NCBI RefSeq assembly: GCF_030247195.1
Contig: NC_080671.1
Location: 183,065,725 to 183,129,724, forward strand
Direction of reading: 5' to 3'
Source of the DNA: Topomyia yanbarensis
Taxonomy: Eukaryota > Arthropoda > Insecta > Diptera > Culicidae
Length of the DNA: 64,000 nucleotides
Below are positions 32,925 to 44,546 of the stretch, in pieces. A program made the translations under genes and the position numbers. Within the stretch, counting starts at the first letter, position 1; each line of letters begins with the position of its first letter. Under the pieces are notes generated by a model that saw nothing but the letters and a program-made list of their open reading frames with translations, had not been told where the DNA came from and did not search any database.

Positions 32925-35900
32925 GGCGGAAGCACCTGAAAAAATTACATTCATGTTCTACGAATCGTTGTAATTTAAAAAAAACCTGATCTAATTTTGG
33001 CTTCAGCTGGTAGCCATATAGTATCTGGAAACCTATGAATGCTTTTCAATCTCTTCAGATACAAGAATCCTGTTCAATTTTCGATGTGCAATGCAGGTAT
33101 CTTATTTATCCAGGAATCATGTACCAATCTTTCTATACTGATTAATAAACATTCAATTGCATATTTAAGAAAACCCTTTACTCCAAACCTGTACCTCTAA
33201 AACAAGAAGTTAGCCGTTTATCGATATCTTCCTACTGGCAGTATCCGAATTAGCATATATATTAAAACGCCATGTTCTACAAGGACACGCGTCGAGATCA
33301 CTTCACATAACTACTATATTGTTGTACAAACTCGAAGAGCCTGTGTGTTCGGCAGTCTTCCTTTTAATGGAATACGGTGGAAGACCACCCGATAAGAACC
33401 GTCTCTCCTCACTTCTAGACATGCACCGGATTCCGAACCGACCGGCCGGCAACTTAATCCGCATGCAAAACAAGTACATACGTGCAAAAACTGGTGCAGA
33501 ATAAACTTGTTAATGATTTTGACATTCGCAATCACACTGGCTAAGGATCGTGAGGCTGGACGCGGATGGCTAGCATCCGGGCAAGGGTTCTTCATTCCGA
33601 AGGTTAAGTCTTGCCAGAATGACTCAATTGGAAGGGAAAATCGGCCTCTTCGAATGCTGAACAGATCTGAAATTAAAAACAGATTATGTAAATGAATGAA
33701 TGAATAAATCATCGATTGTTACAAAACGTAGAATCAGAGAAGAATTGCTTCCGTGCTTGTTCATTTTTGGTTTCAGTTTCGTTAATGATAAAATCGCTAT
33801 GAATAAAATTTGCACTCGTTATGAGTTGGCCGCGCACGGAGCTCTGGAGCAATCGCAATCTGCATACCGACCTACACCATTCAACAGCTGGCGGAGTTGG
33901 GTGCGGCTCAAGACTTCGTGTTCTGTGCTGCAAATGGACCAAATTCGAATCGACAATCGTGGTACAGACACACAATGCCAAACTCGTTTTTTTTTTCGTC
34001 GATACTCAAAACGGTACATGTAATTCCCCGCAGGCCACGTTTCCCCTATTAATGTCAAAGTTAAGTAACTGCAGCAGCACTGAAAGTGAAACGAGAGTTA
34101 TGTCTCCAGCTCCGCTTGGTTTGAACCTACCGACCGAACGAAAGTGAAAAGGTGTTACCTTCGAAAGGGCTTCTCCTCGAGAAACTGGTCTTACCGCTTC
34201 AATACGAATTGGGTCCATTTCGAAAGGAAGTAAACAACTTTGTTTGTGGCCGGTTGGGTGTGTGCGCGTTCCTGGGTTAAAAGATCAAAGAGTACAGAGA
34301 GGGCCGGGTCCTTCGTCGTGACATGCACTGAATTTGGTTCAGCCTTTTCGAAAAGTTTTCGTTTGGCGCTGCCTGTGCTTACTGTTGGCATTGGATTTGG
34401 GACAATTTACGTTTTGGCAATCCCGTTTGCAAATACTACAATAGTTTTAATTCGACAGCGGGGTTCGTTGCTATTATTTCGTTGAAATCACTTTTAAGAT
34501 CATTTGTGATTGTTCGCAGTATACAAGCACTCTCAAGTGATCCTTACGTATGCCAATTTACGACTTGGTAGCTTAACGTACCTTTAATTCCTCCACCCGC
34601 TCCACAGAACGGTCGTCTTGCTCATTATCCTGTTGCACACGGGCGTCACAGAACGTGTTATTCAAGGCCACTCTCGGAAGCAAAATGCCATTACGGTTTG
34701 GTTAACGATGAAATCCAGTTTACAATCAGGAACCTCATTAAATCACTAACAACAAAAACGCGTTTTCGTCCCACACCTACGAAGCTCAATCCGCTTAAGG
34801 CCCCCTTCATCGTCGCTGACAAATCAGTCATCAGAGTGGCAAAGTTCGTACGGCCACGCCGCCGCACCGGGTAGGCGTAGCTCAAGGCTGACTCGATCGC
34901 GAAATCTTTCACAACCGTCCACGTCATCCACGCGGTAGAAATCGTTCCGAAGAAGTTTGGTTCGCTCGTATTTATTGTTATTATATTTATTCAACAATTT
35001 TATTCCACAACCTCCATTCGATTAGCGGTGATGAATGAGCAGCAAAGTGGCGACCGGCGCATGTGGTAGGTATTGATTGTAAGTAACAAATCCGGCCACC
35101 CCAACCGGCGATGCTGGTGCTAGTGAGACACTTCTCTGCTGCTTTTCTGTAAACGACTTGACCCCTTTTCCCGGCTAGCAACCCACATTAGATACGAATC
35201 GGGCCTCTCTTTCGCTCCAGCAGCTGCTGTTACGCTGCTGTGGCGGGCCGGTTGTAGTATTGTACCTATATGAGCATGCATATTATTTAATTATAGTCAG
35301 ATATACACGGCGGCGGTGGTGGCGGCTCTATTCGTGCGCTTCTCCCTCGACCTGCCCCCATAGCAGATCATAGGCCCCAACTCTCTCGCTACAACATACT
35401 TGTACAGGCCAGCTAAATGGTGGAACCGTTGTGTGTTACACACCGGCGCGGTGTGGAAAAGGTAGGTCGTGTCTATATGAGGCTATACCCTTTCGAGGTT
35501 TTGTTTTGCTTCGGGTTTTCGAATCCGATCGAGCGGGAGTCATCTGGTACTTGCTACGTGATCACGGGGTAGCTAGCGGTGCTGAATGTTCCATAAGTTA
35601 CGACATTCTACTTCCCCGTTCGGTTGGTATGGTGGTTGGTTGCGAGAGCTAGTCTACTAGATGAAACGGTGAATGGTCACAGCTGGACAAAGTCGAAGAT
35701 GGTCAGTTTGAATTTGCAACATTAATGTTTCGTCTTCTGATTTTTTGAAGGTGGTTAATTGGTGCACGTCAAATTTCCAGTACCATTGCATGTTTTTTGC
35801 TTTTTTTTATTCGATTATACAGGGGTTCCTCTCGAAAGGTGATTGTCTGTCATATTCGGAGAAAAAAATAGTTCTACACATACCATCAAATCTCAATCGT

Positions 35901-36210
35901 TACTAAGCTATTGAACTTTTTGTGTTAAAAACGCTTTTAATCCACCTAACAGTGTGATGAGACATTTCTTATAACTCTTATCACTCTCTTCGGATATTAT
36001 ATCGTTTGAGAACATTTGGAACTTGATGCTTCGCGATGTTTTTGATAACACATACTACATGGGATAGTGGCAGGACTCAGAGAATCGCTCAAATCAGCAT
36101 AGGACAACATCAGTGCTAGAAATCTCAAACCAAATCAATAGGAAAGCGAAAAAATGGCCCATAAAATAGACATACCATCGAATTATTGTTATTGCTCTGT
36201 TAATAAAATC
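32925..36210. other. Large lower-repeat island, no supported gene
   Basis: About 3.3 kb with little recognisable transposon sequence. The section 33300-35700 is GC-richer and holds CpG-rich and GGC/GGT-rich patches (about 35230-35330, including GGCGGCGGTGGTGGCGGC). Many overlapping short frames on both strands have no domain, and none is bounded by convincing splice sites or a codon bias I can judge by eye. It is the largest candidate for host noncoding or regulatory DNA in this window. Confidence 0.35.
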
Positions 36211-36212
36211 TA

Positions 36213-36461
36213 GAGAAAATTTTCAATAGGACGTAAGTAACATTGAGAGCCTCTCTTTGTTTACTTTCTCTTTCGTTTATTACGACGTCACTACAACACT
36301 TTGCACTAATTTTACAGTACATATCGAAAGCCGACGGTTTTTACTAGAATATTATGCAAAGAGTAGAATAGTAAATGTTGAAGGGGCCGAGTAATGAACA
36401 GAAGAGAAAGACCCCAAAGAGAATCTCTCATTGTTACTTACGTCCTATTGTAAATTTTCTC
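36213..36461. mobile_element. TA-target MITE with 37-bp inverted ends
   Basis: A 249-bp element with TA at 36211-36212 and 36462-36463. The inverted ends start GAGAAAATTT(T/A)CAATAGG and continue through ACGTAAGTAACA(T/A)TGAGAG, with only two mismatches in 37 bp. This near-identity suggests a fairly recent insertion. Tc1/mariner-type by target and ends. No coding capacity. Confidence 0.92.
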
Positions 36462-36463
36462 TA

Positions 36464-37438
36464 GAAATATCTAAATTGTGGTGGGAAAACTGAATTTTCC
36501 TAAAGGGGTTATTTATTAATCATTCGCATGTATAAAAAAAGCCTTATGTTTACATTTGTGAGTATCGCCCTTTTCACAAAAAAGCGTTGAAATGAAATCG
36601 CAGCTCCAGATATCACGCTATCTCTGAAGTGCATGCGTGCATAGTTCCAAATTTTACTTCAACATCGACTATTTCTAAAGGTGACTTCCCAGTAGTATCC
36701 TTGATTTGAATTATTATCGCTAATCCTAATGCCAAAGAACAAATAAAAACCTCTCGAAAACGAACCGTTTGGGGAAATCATCATCATTACTGGAATTTTA
36801 ATTTTCACGAAACTTTTCGATAGCCTTCCGTCACTTGCGTTAATGCACTGGGTGCACAGTGCTCCGAAAATCTAGCGAAATCGTCTTAGGGCACCAGCGG
36901 GTCTAATTCAGAGCTATCTGCGCGGCGAGTTAAATCTGCAAAGAATACTAAAAATTAATTTCTATTCCATAATTTTCAGTTCAGCAATTCGAGAGATTGT
37001 GCTCACCGCAAGCCATGAAAAATAGACTACGTTGTGAAGCGATGGTCACTATTTATTAAAAAATCACGGTTAAATAAAAAATTAAACTATTTAAAAATTT
37101 CAAATAGTTTATAATTTTCACAAACTTATTAGGAAAAATTGTTTAATAAGCTTTATTGTGTAGGAAAAAAGCTGAAAATTTCAGTATTTTCTCTATCTGC
37201 AACATATAAACCCTTAAGTATACCAATTAATTGGTATACGAATTGGAATAGGTTCGTCAAATTTTGGAAGAAGTCTATAAAATAACTCCTTGAAAGCTAC
37301 CTAAAAATTGTTGTAGTTCGATGCAATAAAAAAATCATATTTGGTTGATAAAATTGGGGTGTCAATGTATTATAATAGATATTCAGCATTCGAAGAAGTT
37401 TCTTGTGAACGAGTGTAGAACGACTTTGTTTCTACGGT
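36464..37438. other. AT-rich noncoding stretch
   Basis: No gene or element end supported. A small palindrome (ACCAATTAATTGGT) lies near 37221-37234. Confidence 0.3.
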
Positions 37439-37974
37439 CAGCGGCGTAGCTAGAAATTCGGTTTGGTGGGGGTTTGGTGAAAATCGATCTTACTGTCCAA
37501 ACGGCATAATTCCGAAACTATAATTTTTAAAGTTTTAAAATTATGCAGAATTATTTTCCAGAAAATAGTAACAAGGTTCGTGTCTTTAGCGAATTTGTTG
37601 AGACTTTATTGTAGTCATGAATATTAACATGAGAAAATTCACCATAAATACTTTTTGGACGATATACCGTCAAAATTATTTTATCAAATGATGCGCTGTT
37701 TAACGTTTGTAAAACTCATCGAAGATACTAAACCTCCGAAATTGGCGGTTTCAACATGATGCTATCTTGACCTTAAATTACTATTTTTAAACATTTGACC
37801 TATACATATAATTGGTCATACAACAAAAATCAAATGCTCATCAAAATTGATCAGAACCTGCTAGAGTCGAATGGAAATCGTCATTTTTCATAAAATTCTC
37901 TCTACATTCGGAAAGTGTTATCCTCGTTATTAATCATATTACGTTTTCGTCTCAACTCGACGCATTCCCAAAAT

Positions 37975-38345
37975 ATAAACCTGTTTTAATCCACTTAGTG
38001 GTGCAATTGTGCTTGTCTCATTTGTCCAGACTACGATTCCATGGCTGGTTATGTTCAATACAATGGTGGAAATGAATATTACATGTTCAGTACGATTTGC
38101 ACATACATACAATGGATCGACAGCCACGATCTTGAGATACTATGTGATACTAAAACATCGCTTGAAACCAGCGGTGGATCATGGAGAAAGATCCGGGAGG
38201 TCCAGGTCCTGCCGAAAATTTTCAACTTGTTAAGAAATTTTAAACTAGTTTTAATTTTAAAGTAGCAACCCCTCACTGCATACTCCCTCCGGGCCGATAT
38301 GATTGACGATTTTTAGAGTGATTGCATAACCTTTCTATATGAGAA
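37975..38345 (-). repeat. Dispersed repeat copy C (carries the empty sites)
   Basis: The reverse complement of this stretch aligns with 23513-23934 plus 25200-25206 plus 25734-25770. It runs from CTTTCTCATATAGAAAGGTT, through the GTGGCTGTCGATCC and AACCAGCCATGGAATCG blocks, to GCACAATTGCACCACTAAGT. It lacks the TA-target and TTAA-target elements present in copy B. A GGCGGATCC-type repeat (38165-38265) is embedded at the same relative place as in copy B. Confidence 0.82.
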
Positions 38346-38349
38346 AGGC

Positions 38350-38760
38350 AAAAATGTACCAAAGTCCAAAAAAGTTCATTTTTGCCAAACATCTCAATGT
38401 TTCATGCATTTTAAAGGCATTTGGCGTCAAAAATACAAATGCGATTCTGAAAATTTTTCATTTCAGTTTATATGGGAATTTGCTGTGTGATTGTACTCTT
38501 CAATTCGTAACTCCGGAACCGGAAGTCCAATCAATAAAAAAATCAATAGCAGCCGATGGGAAGGTTGTACCTTTCATTTGAGACTAACTTTGTGCAAATC
38601 GATTCAGCCATCTCTGAGAAACAGAGGTCACATTTTTTCCACATACACACACAGACATTTTCCGATCTCGACGAACTCAGTCGATTGGCATATGGCACTG
38701 GACCCTCCGGGTCGGGATTAGATTGACGAAATTTTAGAGTGAATGAGAAAGGCAAAAACA
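38350..38760 (-). repeat. Dispersed repeat copy D (core region)
   Basis: The reverse complement contains GCCTTTCTCATTCACTCTAA, CGGAGGGTCC, GACTGAGTTCGTCGAGATCG, TGTGTGTGTATGTGG, CAGAGATGGCTGAATCG and TTAGTCTCAAATGAAAGGTA in that order, the same order as copy A at 19688-19930. A further short relative is at about 39945-40030. Confidence 0.75.
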
Positions 38761-39241
38761 TTTTTAGCAAATGTTGAAAGTTATGCATTTTTTGGTGAGC
38801 AGTTCTATGTTTCATTAAATCAATTTTAACTTCGCTTCCTATTAAATAAACACCCTTATTACAGTACATCTCTAAAAAAACGAGCTCAATTTGAAAATAA
38901 ATCTGAGGATTATGATTAATTACAGAATTCTGGAATTTTCTATTGGAATGTTTTCAGGCAGGAATTTGATATTGATGCAATTAGACAACTGTGAAATCAA
39001 AACCAATAGGTCAGTTACATATCAGGACCCGATTCCGACAATTTATCAAAAGTCCTCATGATGTTTACAACAACAGGTTTTCAATCTACGGATCAGATAA
39101 TTGTTATTGTAATATTGAATTAAATCAGTCAGCATCAATAAATTTTCAACTTCAATCCAATATTTTTTGTTGGGTGTGGTGGGGGGGGGGAGGGGGTGTT
39201 GTATGGTGGTAAACCCCAAAACTTTCTCTTGGCTACGCTTG

Positions 39242-41937
39242 TAGTTATTTATTTCGCTTTTCATTTTCCGATATTTTTCCGATCGATCCGATGGTTATAA
39301 GTTAGAAAAATTGCCGTCAGAAGGTTCGTACAAATGAACATTTTTGCACTGATAAGTTATCAAGTTCCTTCCAGACAACTTGGAAGTGTTCGGTGATTAT
39401 TTCTAGCGGTTGTAGATAGAAAAATGAAATAGAAAATTCGTTTTATTGAAATAATGTTTGGCTTATTTCAATGGATTATTACTATATTGAACAATAAGGC
39501 GACAAAGAGTAATACACAAACAACAAGCCATGACTTTTAAAGTATTCAAAATAGGTATTTGAAGTCTTCAGTAAAGTTATTCGCAAAAGTAAGAGTTACA
39601 AATTTGCTTAAGGCATCATTTCGATATAATCACTTCCAAGAAAATTTGTGAAAATATCTCACTCACAGGGGGATTAATCAGCAAAAGCACAATACCAAAG
39701 GAAAGGGCATATTGCCTCCATTAAATTCTCCGAAGATACTATTGACCTAAAATAAGCCGTTTTGGCGTTAATAATAGATTACATGTTTTTGGTCATATTT
39801 CTGGCAATGGGAAATGATAAAAATCTTTCGTTCGCATTTAATGTTAAATATCTCTTTTGATAATAGTCCGATTTCAACAATCTATAGCTTGTTCAAAAGG
39901 TATTCGTTAAAGCTGTCTAAAAACATATAAATTCGTCAAGCTGAGTCGATTGGTATATAAGACTCGGCCCTCCGGGCCTCGGAAAAAATCTTGAAAGTTT
40001 GAGCGAATTCTATACATTTCTTTTATAAGAAATGTAAAACCTATTTGTCTCAAAATACCTCTAACTCAAAAAGTATACTTTGTATTTCAAATCTTTTAGG
40101 TCCATTGTTTAGGTGAGAAAAGTGATGTCCTCATATGTTTTAGCTAATGAGGTTAAATAACCTTTACAAAATAATTTATTAAAAATTTAACAATTTTGAT
40201 CGATCTTTCGTTCATTTCTCGAAAATCTTAATAGGTAACATCATCATTTTAATAATTCAGAATGTTAGTCTTGAAGAGCTGCCTAATTCTTTCTTTGACA
40301 TGATGCACTTATCTTTTCTTGTTTTCATGTGTTTGGCTTATTGAACTTGGATGTTTTTATCTCATATTCACTAATACTAGCTCTAATTGGAAAAGTATGG
40401 CACTTACTGTACCTTTTCTTATTTTCATTCGAAAGCCAGAAAAAATTTGCAGAGAAAAATGTATCATTACCTTTCAGTTAAGTGAATTTAGTATTCTTTT
40501 AGAAGCAAATTAGTTTAAAATTTGTGTTATTATTAGCATTTTCGTTATTTTTCTTAAAATAGTAAATAGTGAACATCACCATTTTATCATAGAATAATTG
40601 CATCTCAGCAAGTTCTACAATTCTTTTTTTGGCTCCATTTTATTATCTCTTTTTGTTTCGACGCAAAATCATTTTTATCACTTCGTTTCATATATAACAA
40701 CAACGATTTCGAACCCACTACATTTGAGGTAAGGTTATGCTGCGTTAACTATTTAATTGCAGCGAAATGAAAAGCGATAGGGATAAAGTGTCAAATAACC
40801 AGTTATAGAAAATGTTAAGGAGCTCCAAATGAACAAGAGTAAAGATAAATTTAGTTGATTAATAATTATAATTATTACAAAACTCTCTAAAAACGCTAAT
40901 TTTGAGTTATTTTACTAGTAAAAAGTCATTTAGTACACTTGACTAAAAGATATTCGTACATAGATCGAAAGCTTTTCAATGGAGCCTTGGAAATAACGAT
41001 ATAAAGCATATTTTTTAGATTAGAGTCTTTTAAGCACATGCATGTCGATTACAGGAAAGGTTTGGTAATGAAATTACAAAGAAACGAGGAGAGATAGGAA
41101 TCTAATAATTTGTTCTTCAACATAAAAATGTTGAAGAACAAATTATTAATCGTCATAAAACTCAACTTTTGGATAATAGATATTGCTATAATCATAGTTC
41201 AGTGTTTTGAGAAAATTAACAAAACCTTATCAAAAACACTAGCTTTTAGCTACGTTATAAATAAAAGGTAATCAAAACTAATTAACTAAAAGATGTGAGA
41301 ACACCATTCATTAGGAAATTTTCTCACTTTTTCGATGGAATCAAAAGATTTAAAATAAAAAGTATATTCTTCGAGTTGGAGGTATTTTAAGATAAATAAG
41401 TTTTTTGCACAAAAAGTTCAATAACACAATTTGTTTCTCCAAATATGACAGTCAATCACCCCTCAATCAACTTTTAAACAAAATTTAAAATATCTCGAAA
41501 ACTACCACATTTCAGAAAATTTTTGTTATGAGCACTTTGATTTAGAATAGCATCTCTAAAAACAAAATTATATTTTTGACTGAAAATAGTATGAATTATA
41601 AAAATAATGTTATAATAGTTAATTATAAAAATTGTTGTTAGAAAAACTATTTTATCGAAAGTTTCTCCATGATCCAATTACACTGGAAAAGTTTCTTTTA
41701 CGTCTTTAAAACGATAAACATTAGATTGTTGACATTTTATGATAGGGTAACGCGAATAACCTTTAAAACGGGCAAAATTACACGAATTAATTGTTTTTGT
41801 TGGAACAAAATTCCAAATATATTGAAAACTATCGCATTTAGGAAGATTTTAGTTAAATGCATTTTGATTTAAAATGATACATAGAATTATATTCTGTAAT
41901 AAAATAACAGTTTTGTATGTCTATTAGTACGAATCAA
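39242..41937. repeat. AT-rich stretch of old, tandemly related repeats
   Basis: Loose repeats recur, such as TATCTCGAAAACTACC..TTTCAGAAAATTTT at about 41490 and ATTGAAAACTATCGCATTTAGG at about 41821, and GACTAAAAGAT blocks at about 40942 and 41283. Identity is low. No open frame with a domain. An exact hairpin lies at 41103-41148. Confidence 0.45.
41103..41148. repeat. Perfect 21-bp-arm hairpin with 4-base loop
   Basis: TAATAATTTGTTCTTCAACAT, less its final base to stay short, begins the left arm at 41103-41123. The exact complement is at 41128-41148, with loop AAAA. No flanking element ends were recognised. It is shorter than typical miRNA precursors. Confidence 0.93.
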
Positions 41938-43031
41938 CCCAGGGACAACTTGACAGATAGTGCTTGTTTCGAGTACCAGTACCACGAACAACGAAACGAA
42001 ATAGTTTCAAGAGAAAAGCGTGTTTCGATACGTGTGTTATGAACGCCTTCAGTGTAGCTAGAACAATATTTAGAAAAAAGCGTATTCCAAAATGTGGACT
42101 GGAAACTGTCAGCAAAGTTACATAAATCTTATTATAAATTTAGCTGGAAGTCGTTGTTTTTAGCACCCGGCTCTCTTCCTTCCTAATTGCGTTTTTTTTG
42201 GTTTTCTTGTTGTGTGAAGTGTGTAATCGGTAAATCATTGGTGCTTTTTCCTCGAGAAATATAAATGAAAAACATTTTGGCCAATGAAAGCAAATCACCA
42301 TGACTAACAAATCAATTAAGAACGTCAAGAATTCTAGTTTTTATATTATATAAACGAAATATGTCGCATTTTCTACAAAGTTAGCAAAATTGGTTTTGGA
42401 TAGAATGTGTGCGCTTTTACCAGAATTCTGGCAGGAAACCAGTAGAGCCCGGTTTTAGCAAAAATACTGCCAGGAATGTACAATTATGTTCGACTCTTGC
42501 CAGAGTTTTGTTCGACTTTTGCAATAATTCTGTTCGGAAGATTTTGCGATGGTTTTGGTACGGATCCCTCCAAAATTCTTTTCGCATTTTACTCGGCTCC
42601 AGCCTGACAGAACCACAATGGAACGGCTTCTACCGGAGGATTTCATGTCTGGGGAAATGTTGGTTCGATCCCGAAGAATTTCGAAAATTCCAATATAAGT
42701 GGAAGTGTATCGATTTTGCAAGCCATTGTCTTCTTATGTATCTATCTTGTATCGATTTCTATTTTTTTGTTTTTTTGTTGATTTTTAGATCCAAAATGGA
42801 ATCTATGTTTCTGTTTAGGTATGGTGAAACGAGAACAGTTTCTAATTTGAACAGCGACATAAATTTGGTGATAGAAATCTTTTAATTGTTTATTTTTTAC
42901 AGATATAGAAAATAATAAATGAAATACGAATTTTTTAAGTTTTGTTCCATTCGAGCCGCTATGACATCACCAAATCGCCACAACATTTGCTTTTGAGTTC
43001 CGTATGTAGGAGCTGTCAAGTTGTCCCCGGG
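41938..43031. mobile_element. DNA element with CCC(A/G)GGGACAACTTGACAG ends
   Basis: A 1094-bp element. Inverted ends CCCAGGGACAACTTGACAG and, as reverse complement, CCCGGGGACAACTTGACAG are identical at 18 of 19 positions. I see no convincing target duplication (CGAATCAA against CTGGTATG), so the superfamily is open. The interior has a plus-strand open frame at 42409-42885 of about 158 residues without a recognisable domain and with internal GAATTCTG/CAGAATT motifs. It is probably not a gene. Confidence 0.75.
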
Positions 43032-43045
43032 CTGGTATGAATTTC

Positions 43046-43241
<196 letters not shown>

Positions 43242-44546
43242 GCGGCTTTATCCTAGCAGGTCATTCGCTGTATAAGGAAAAGGTATTGATTAGATTTTGT
43301 TTTTAATCTTAATAAATTGTAATGCAGTTGGTTTGTTCTCCTTGAAAATCCCTCTAATTCCTTCTGCATCCGACGAAAATGAGGTGGAGGTCTGGTGTGT
43401 TTTTGAATTGCTTCAGATTGAGTCAAATAAATCAGCTTCTTTGAGAATAGCTATCAGTATCTCTTCTTCGGCTGGGTCGTTGGGTAGGGTATCCCGAATG
43501 GAATTGGGTAGAGTACGCTTCTGACGGAGATCCTCTAGTTCACGGCAGTTAAACAGAACGTGTTCTAATGTGGCTCTAATGTCGCACGTCGCGCATACTG
43601 GTGGGTCAATACAGAAGACGGTGTGAGCGTGTGTAACCCATGTATGACCCACCCAAAGTCGGTAAAGTACTTTCTGCTTGGTTCTACTAATGCGATCTGC
43701 TCATTTTGCGATCGAGCCTTTAACTTTTTGAGTGTGGCCCGACTGACTCCTCCACTGGTTCACAAAATGATCGATAGCCTCCTTCACAAAAGCCTTTATT
43801 GTCAGCTGACGGCTCCTCTCTTGTAAGAAAGACTCGCACTCTTCGACCGAGGGTAGCGAGTTGGTCGGCTTTCTTGTTCCCTTTGATCCCACAGTGACCA
43901 GGAACCCAGCATATCGGGATGAGTAGGTCACAGTTTTTCTCGATGGCCAATGGATGTCGTGATTCGCCGGGGGCCCCCAGTCTAATTGATCTGGACAGAC
44001 TACTATCCAAATTCGGGCCTCAATCCGTCCGGGCCCGGGACTAGTTCTGTGAATACGTGCCAGTTTTGGTAACTGCGATCCGGTGAAACTGTGGTAGAGT
44101 TCGTCGGTCAGTTGTTGGATTACACCGTCGTCGCCGATGTTCTGTCGAGGAAGTTAAGGCCCTTCGAAAAACGGTCGCCGCCACTGCCCATCTATAGGAG
44201 TGCTTGGTAGCAGATTTGAGGCCGATCGTACTGCACCATGGTCTGCCCAACGGCCGACTGCGTTGACAGTCGCTTGCAGTTTGATTCTAATTTTGCCGGT
44301 CGTCTTTCCGGTAACGACGAGCACTACGTCATCGGCATACACGCAAATGTATACACCATTTGGAAGAGCAGCGAAAAGCGTGTTTATAATCACGAGGAAA
44401 AGGCTTACAACATGTACCGATCCTTGAGGAACCCGGTTGGCTTCAGTAAAGAGATTCGATTGGCATTCTCCTACGACGACTCGAAATTTTCTGTAACACA
44501 AATATTCCTTGATGAAGTGACCGAGATTCACTCGCACTCCTCAACG
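43242..44546 (-). pseudogene. I-clade-like LINE, 3' part (RT palm, RNase H, C-terminal knuckle)
   Basis: The minus-strand ORF2 remnant continues from 45561-46700 after removal of the Transib-like insertion. Starting at 44546 it reads VNLGHFIKEYLCYRKFRVVV, then NRVPQGSV (RT motif B) and YICVYADDVVLVV (motif C, catalytic aspartates intact) in a clean frame at 44154-44537. An RNase H domain follows at 43720-44010 (ICWVPGHCGIKGNKKADQLA, the core block that carries a catalytic Asp). Next is a C-terminal cysteine/histidine motif PPVCATCDIRATLEHVLFNC at 43413-43652. RNase H plus this order is typical of the I superclade. Frameshifts separate the blocks. The 3' end abuts the (TTTA)n tract. Confidence 0.88.

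Larger units (their letters stand above)
37439..39241. mobile_element. Possible element with GGCGTAGC ends enclosing dispersed repeats
   Basis: The left edge CAGCGGCGTAGCTAG and the reverse complement of the right edge CAAGCGTAGCCAAG share the GCGTAGC core, followed on both sides by T/G-rich sequence (GGTTTGGTGGGGGTTTGG and GTTTTGGGGTTTACC). No matching target duplication is seen. Superfamily unknown. It encloses dispersed-repeat copies C and D. Confidence 0.4.

Noticed and set aside
34240..34485. Plus-strand frame with hydrophobic segment
   Set aside because: A single short hydrophobic run in a region of overlapping frames is not enough for a gene.
42662..42672. GGTTCGATCCC, a match to the tRNA B box
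   Set aside because: No A box or foldable acceptor stem at the right distance; no tRNA called.
42409..42885. 158-codon plus-strand frame inside the 41938-43031 element
   Set aside because: No catalytic motif, starts at a non-ATG-like context, and contains repeated DNA motifs; kept only as a note.
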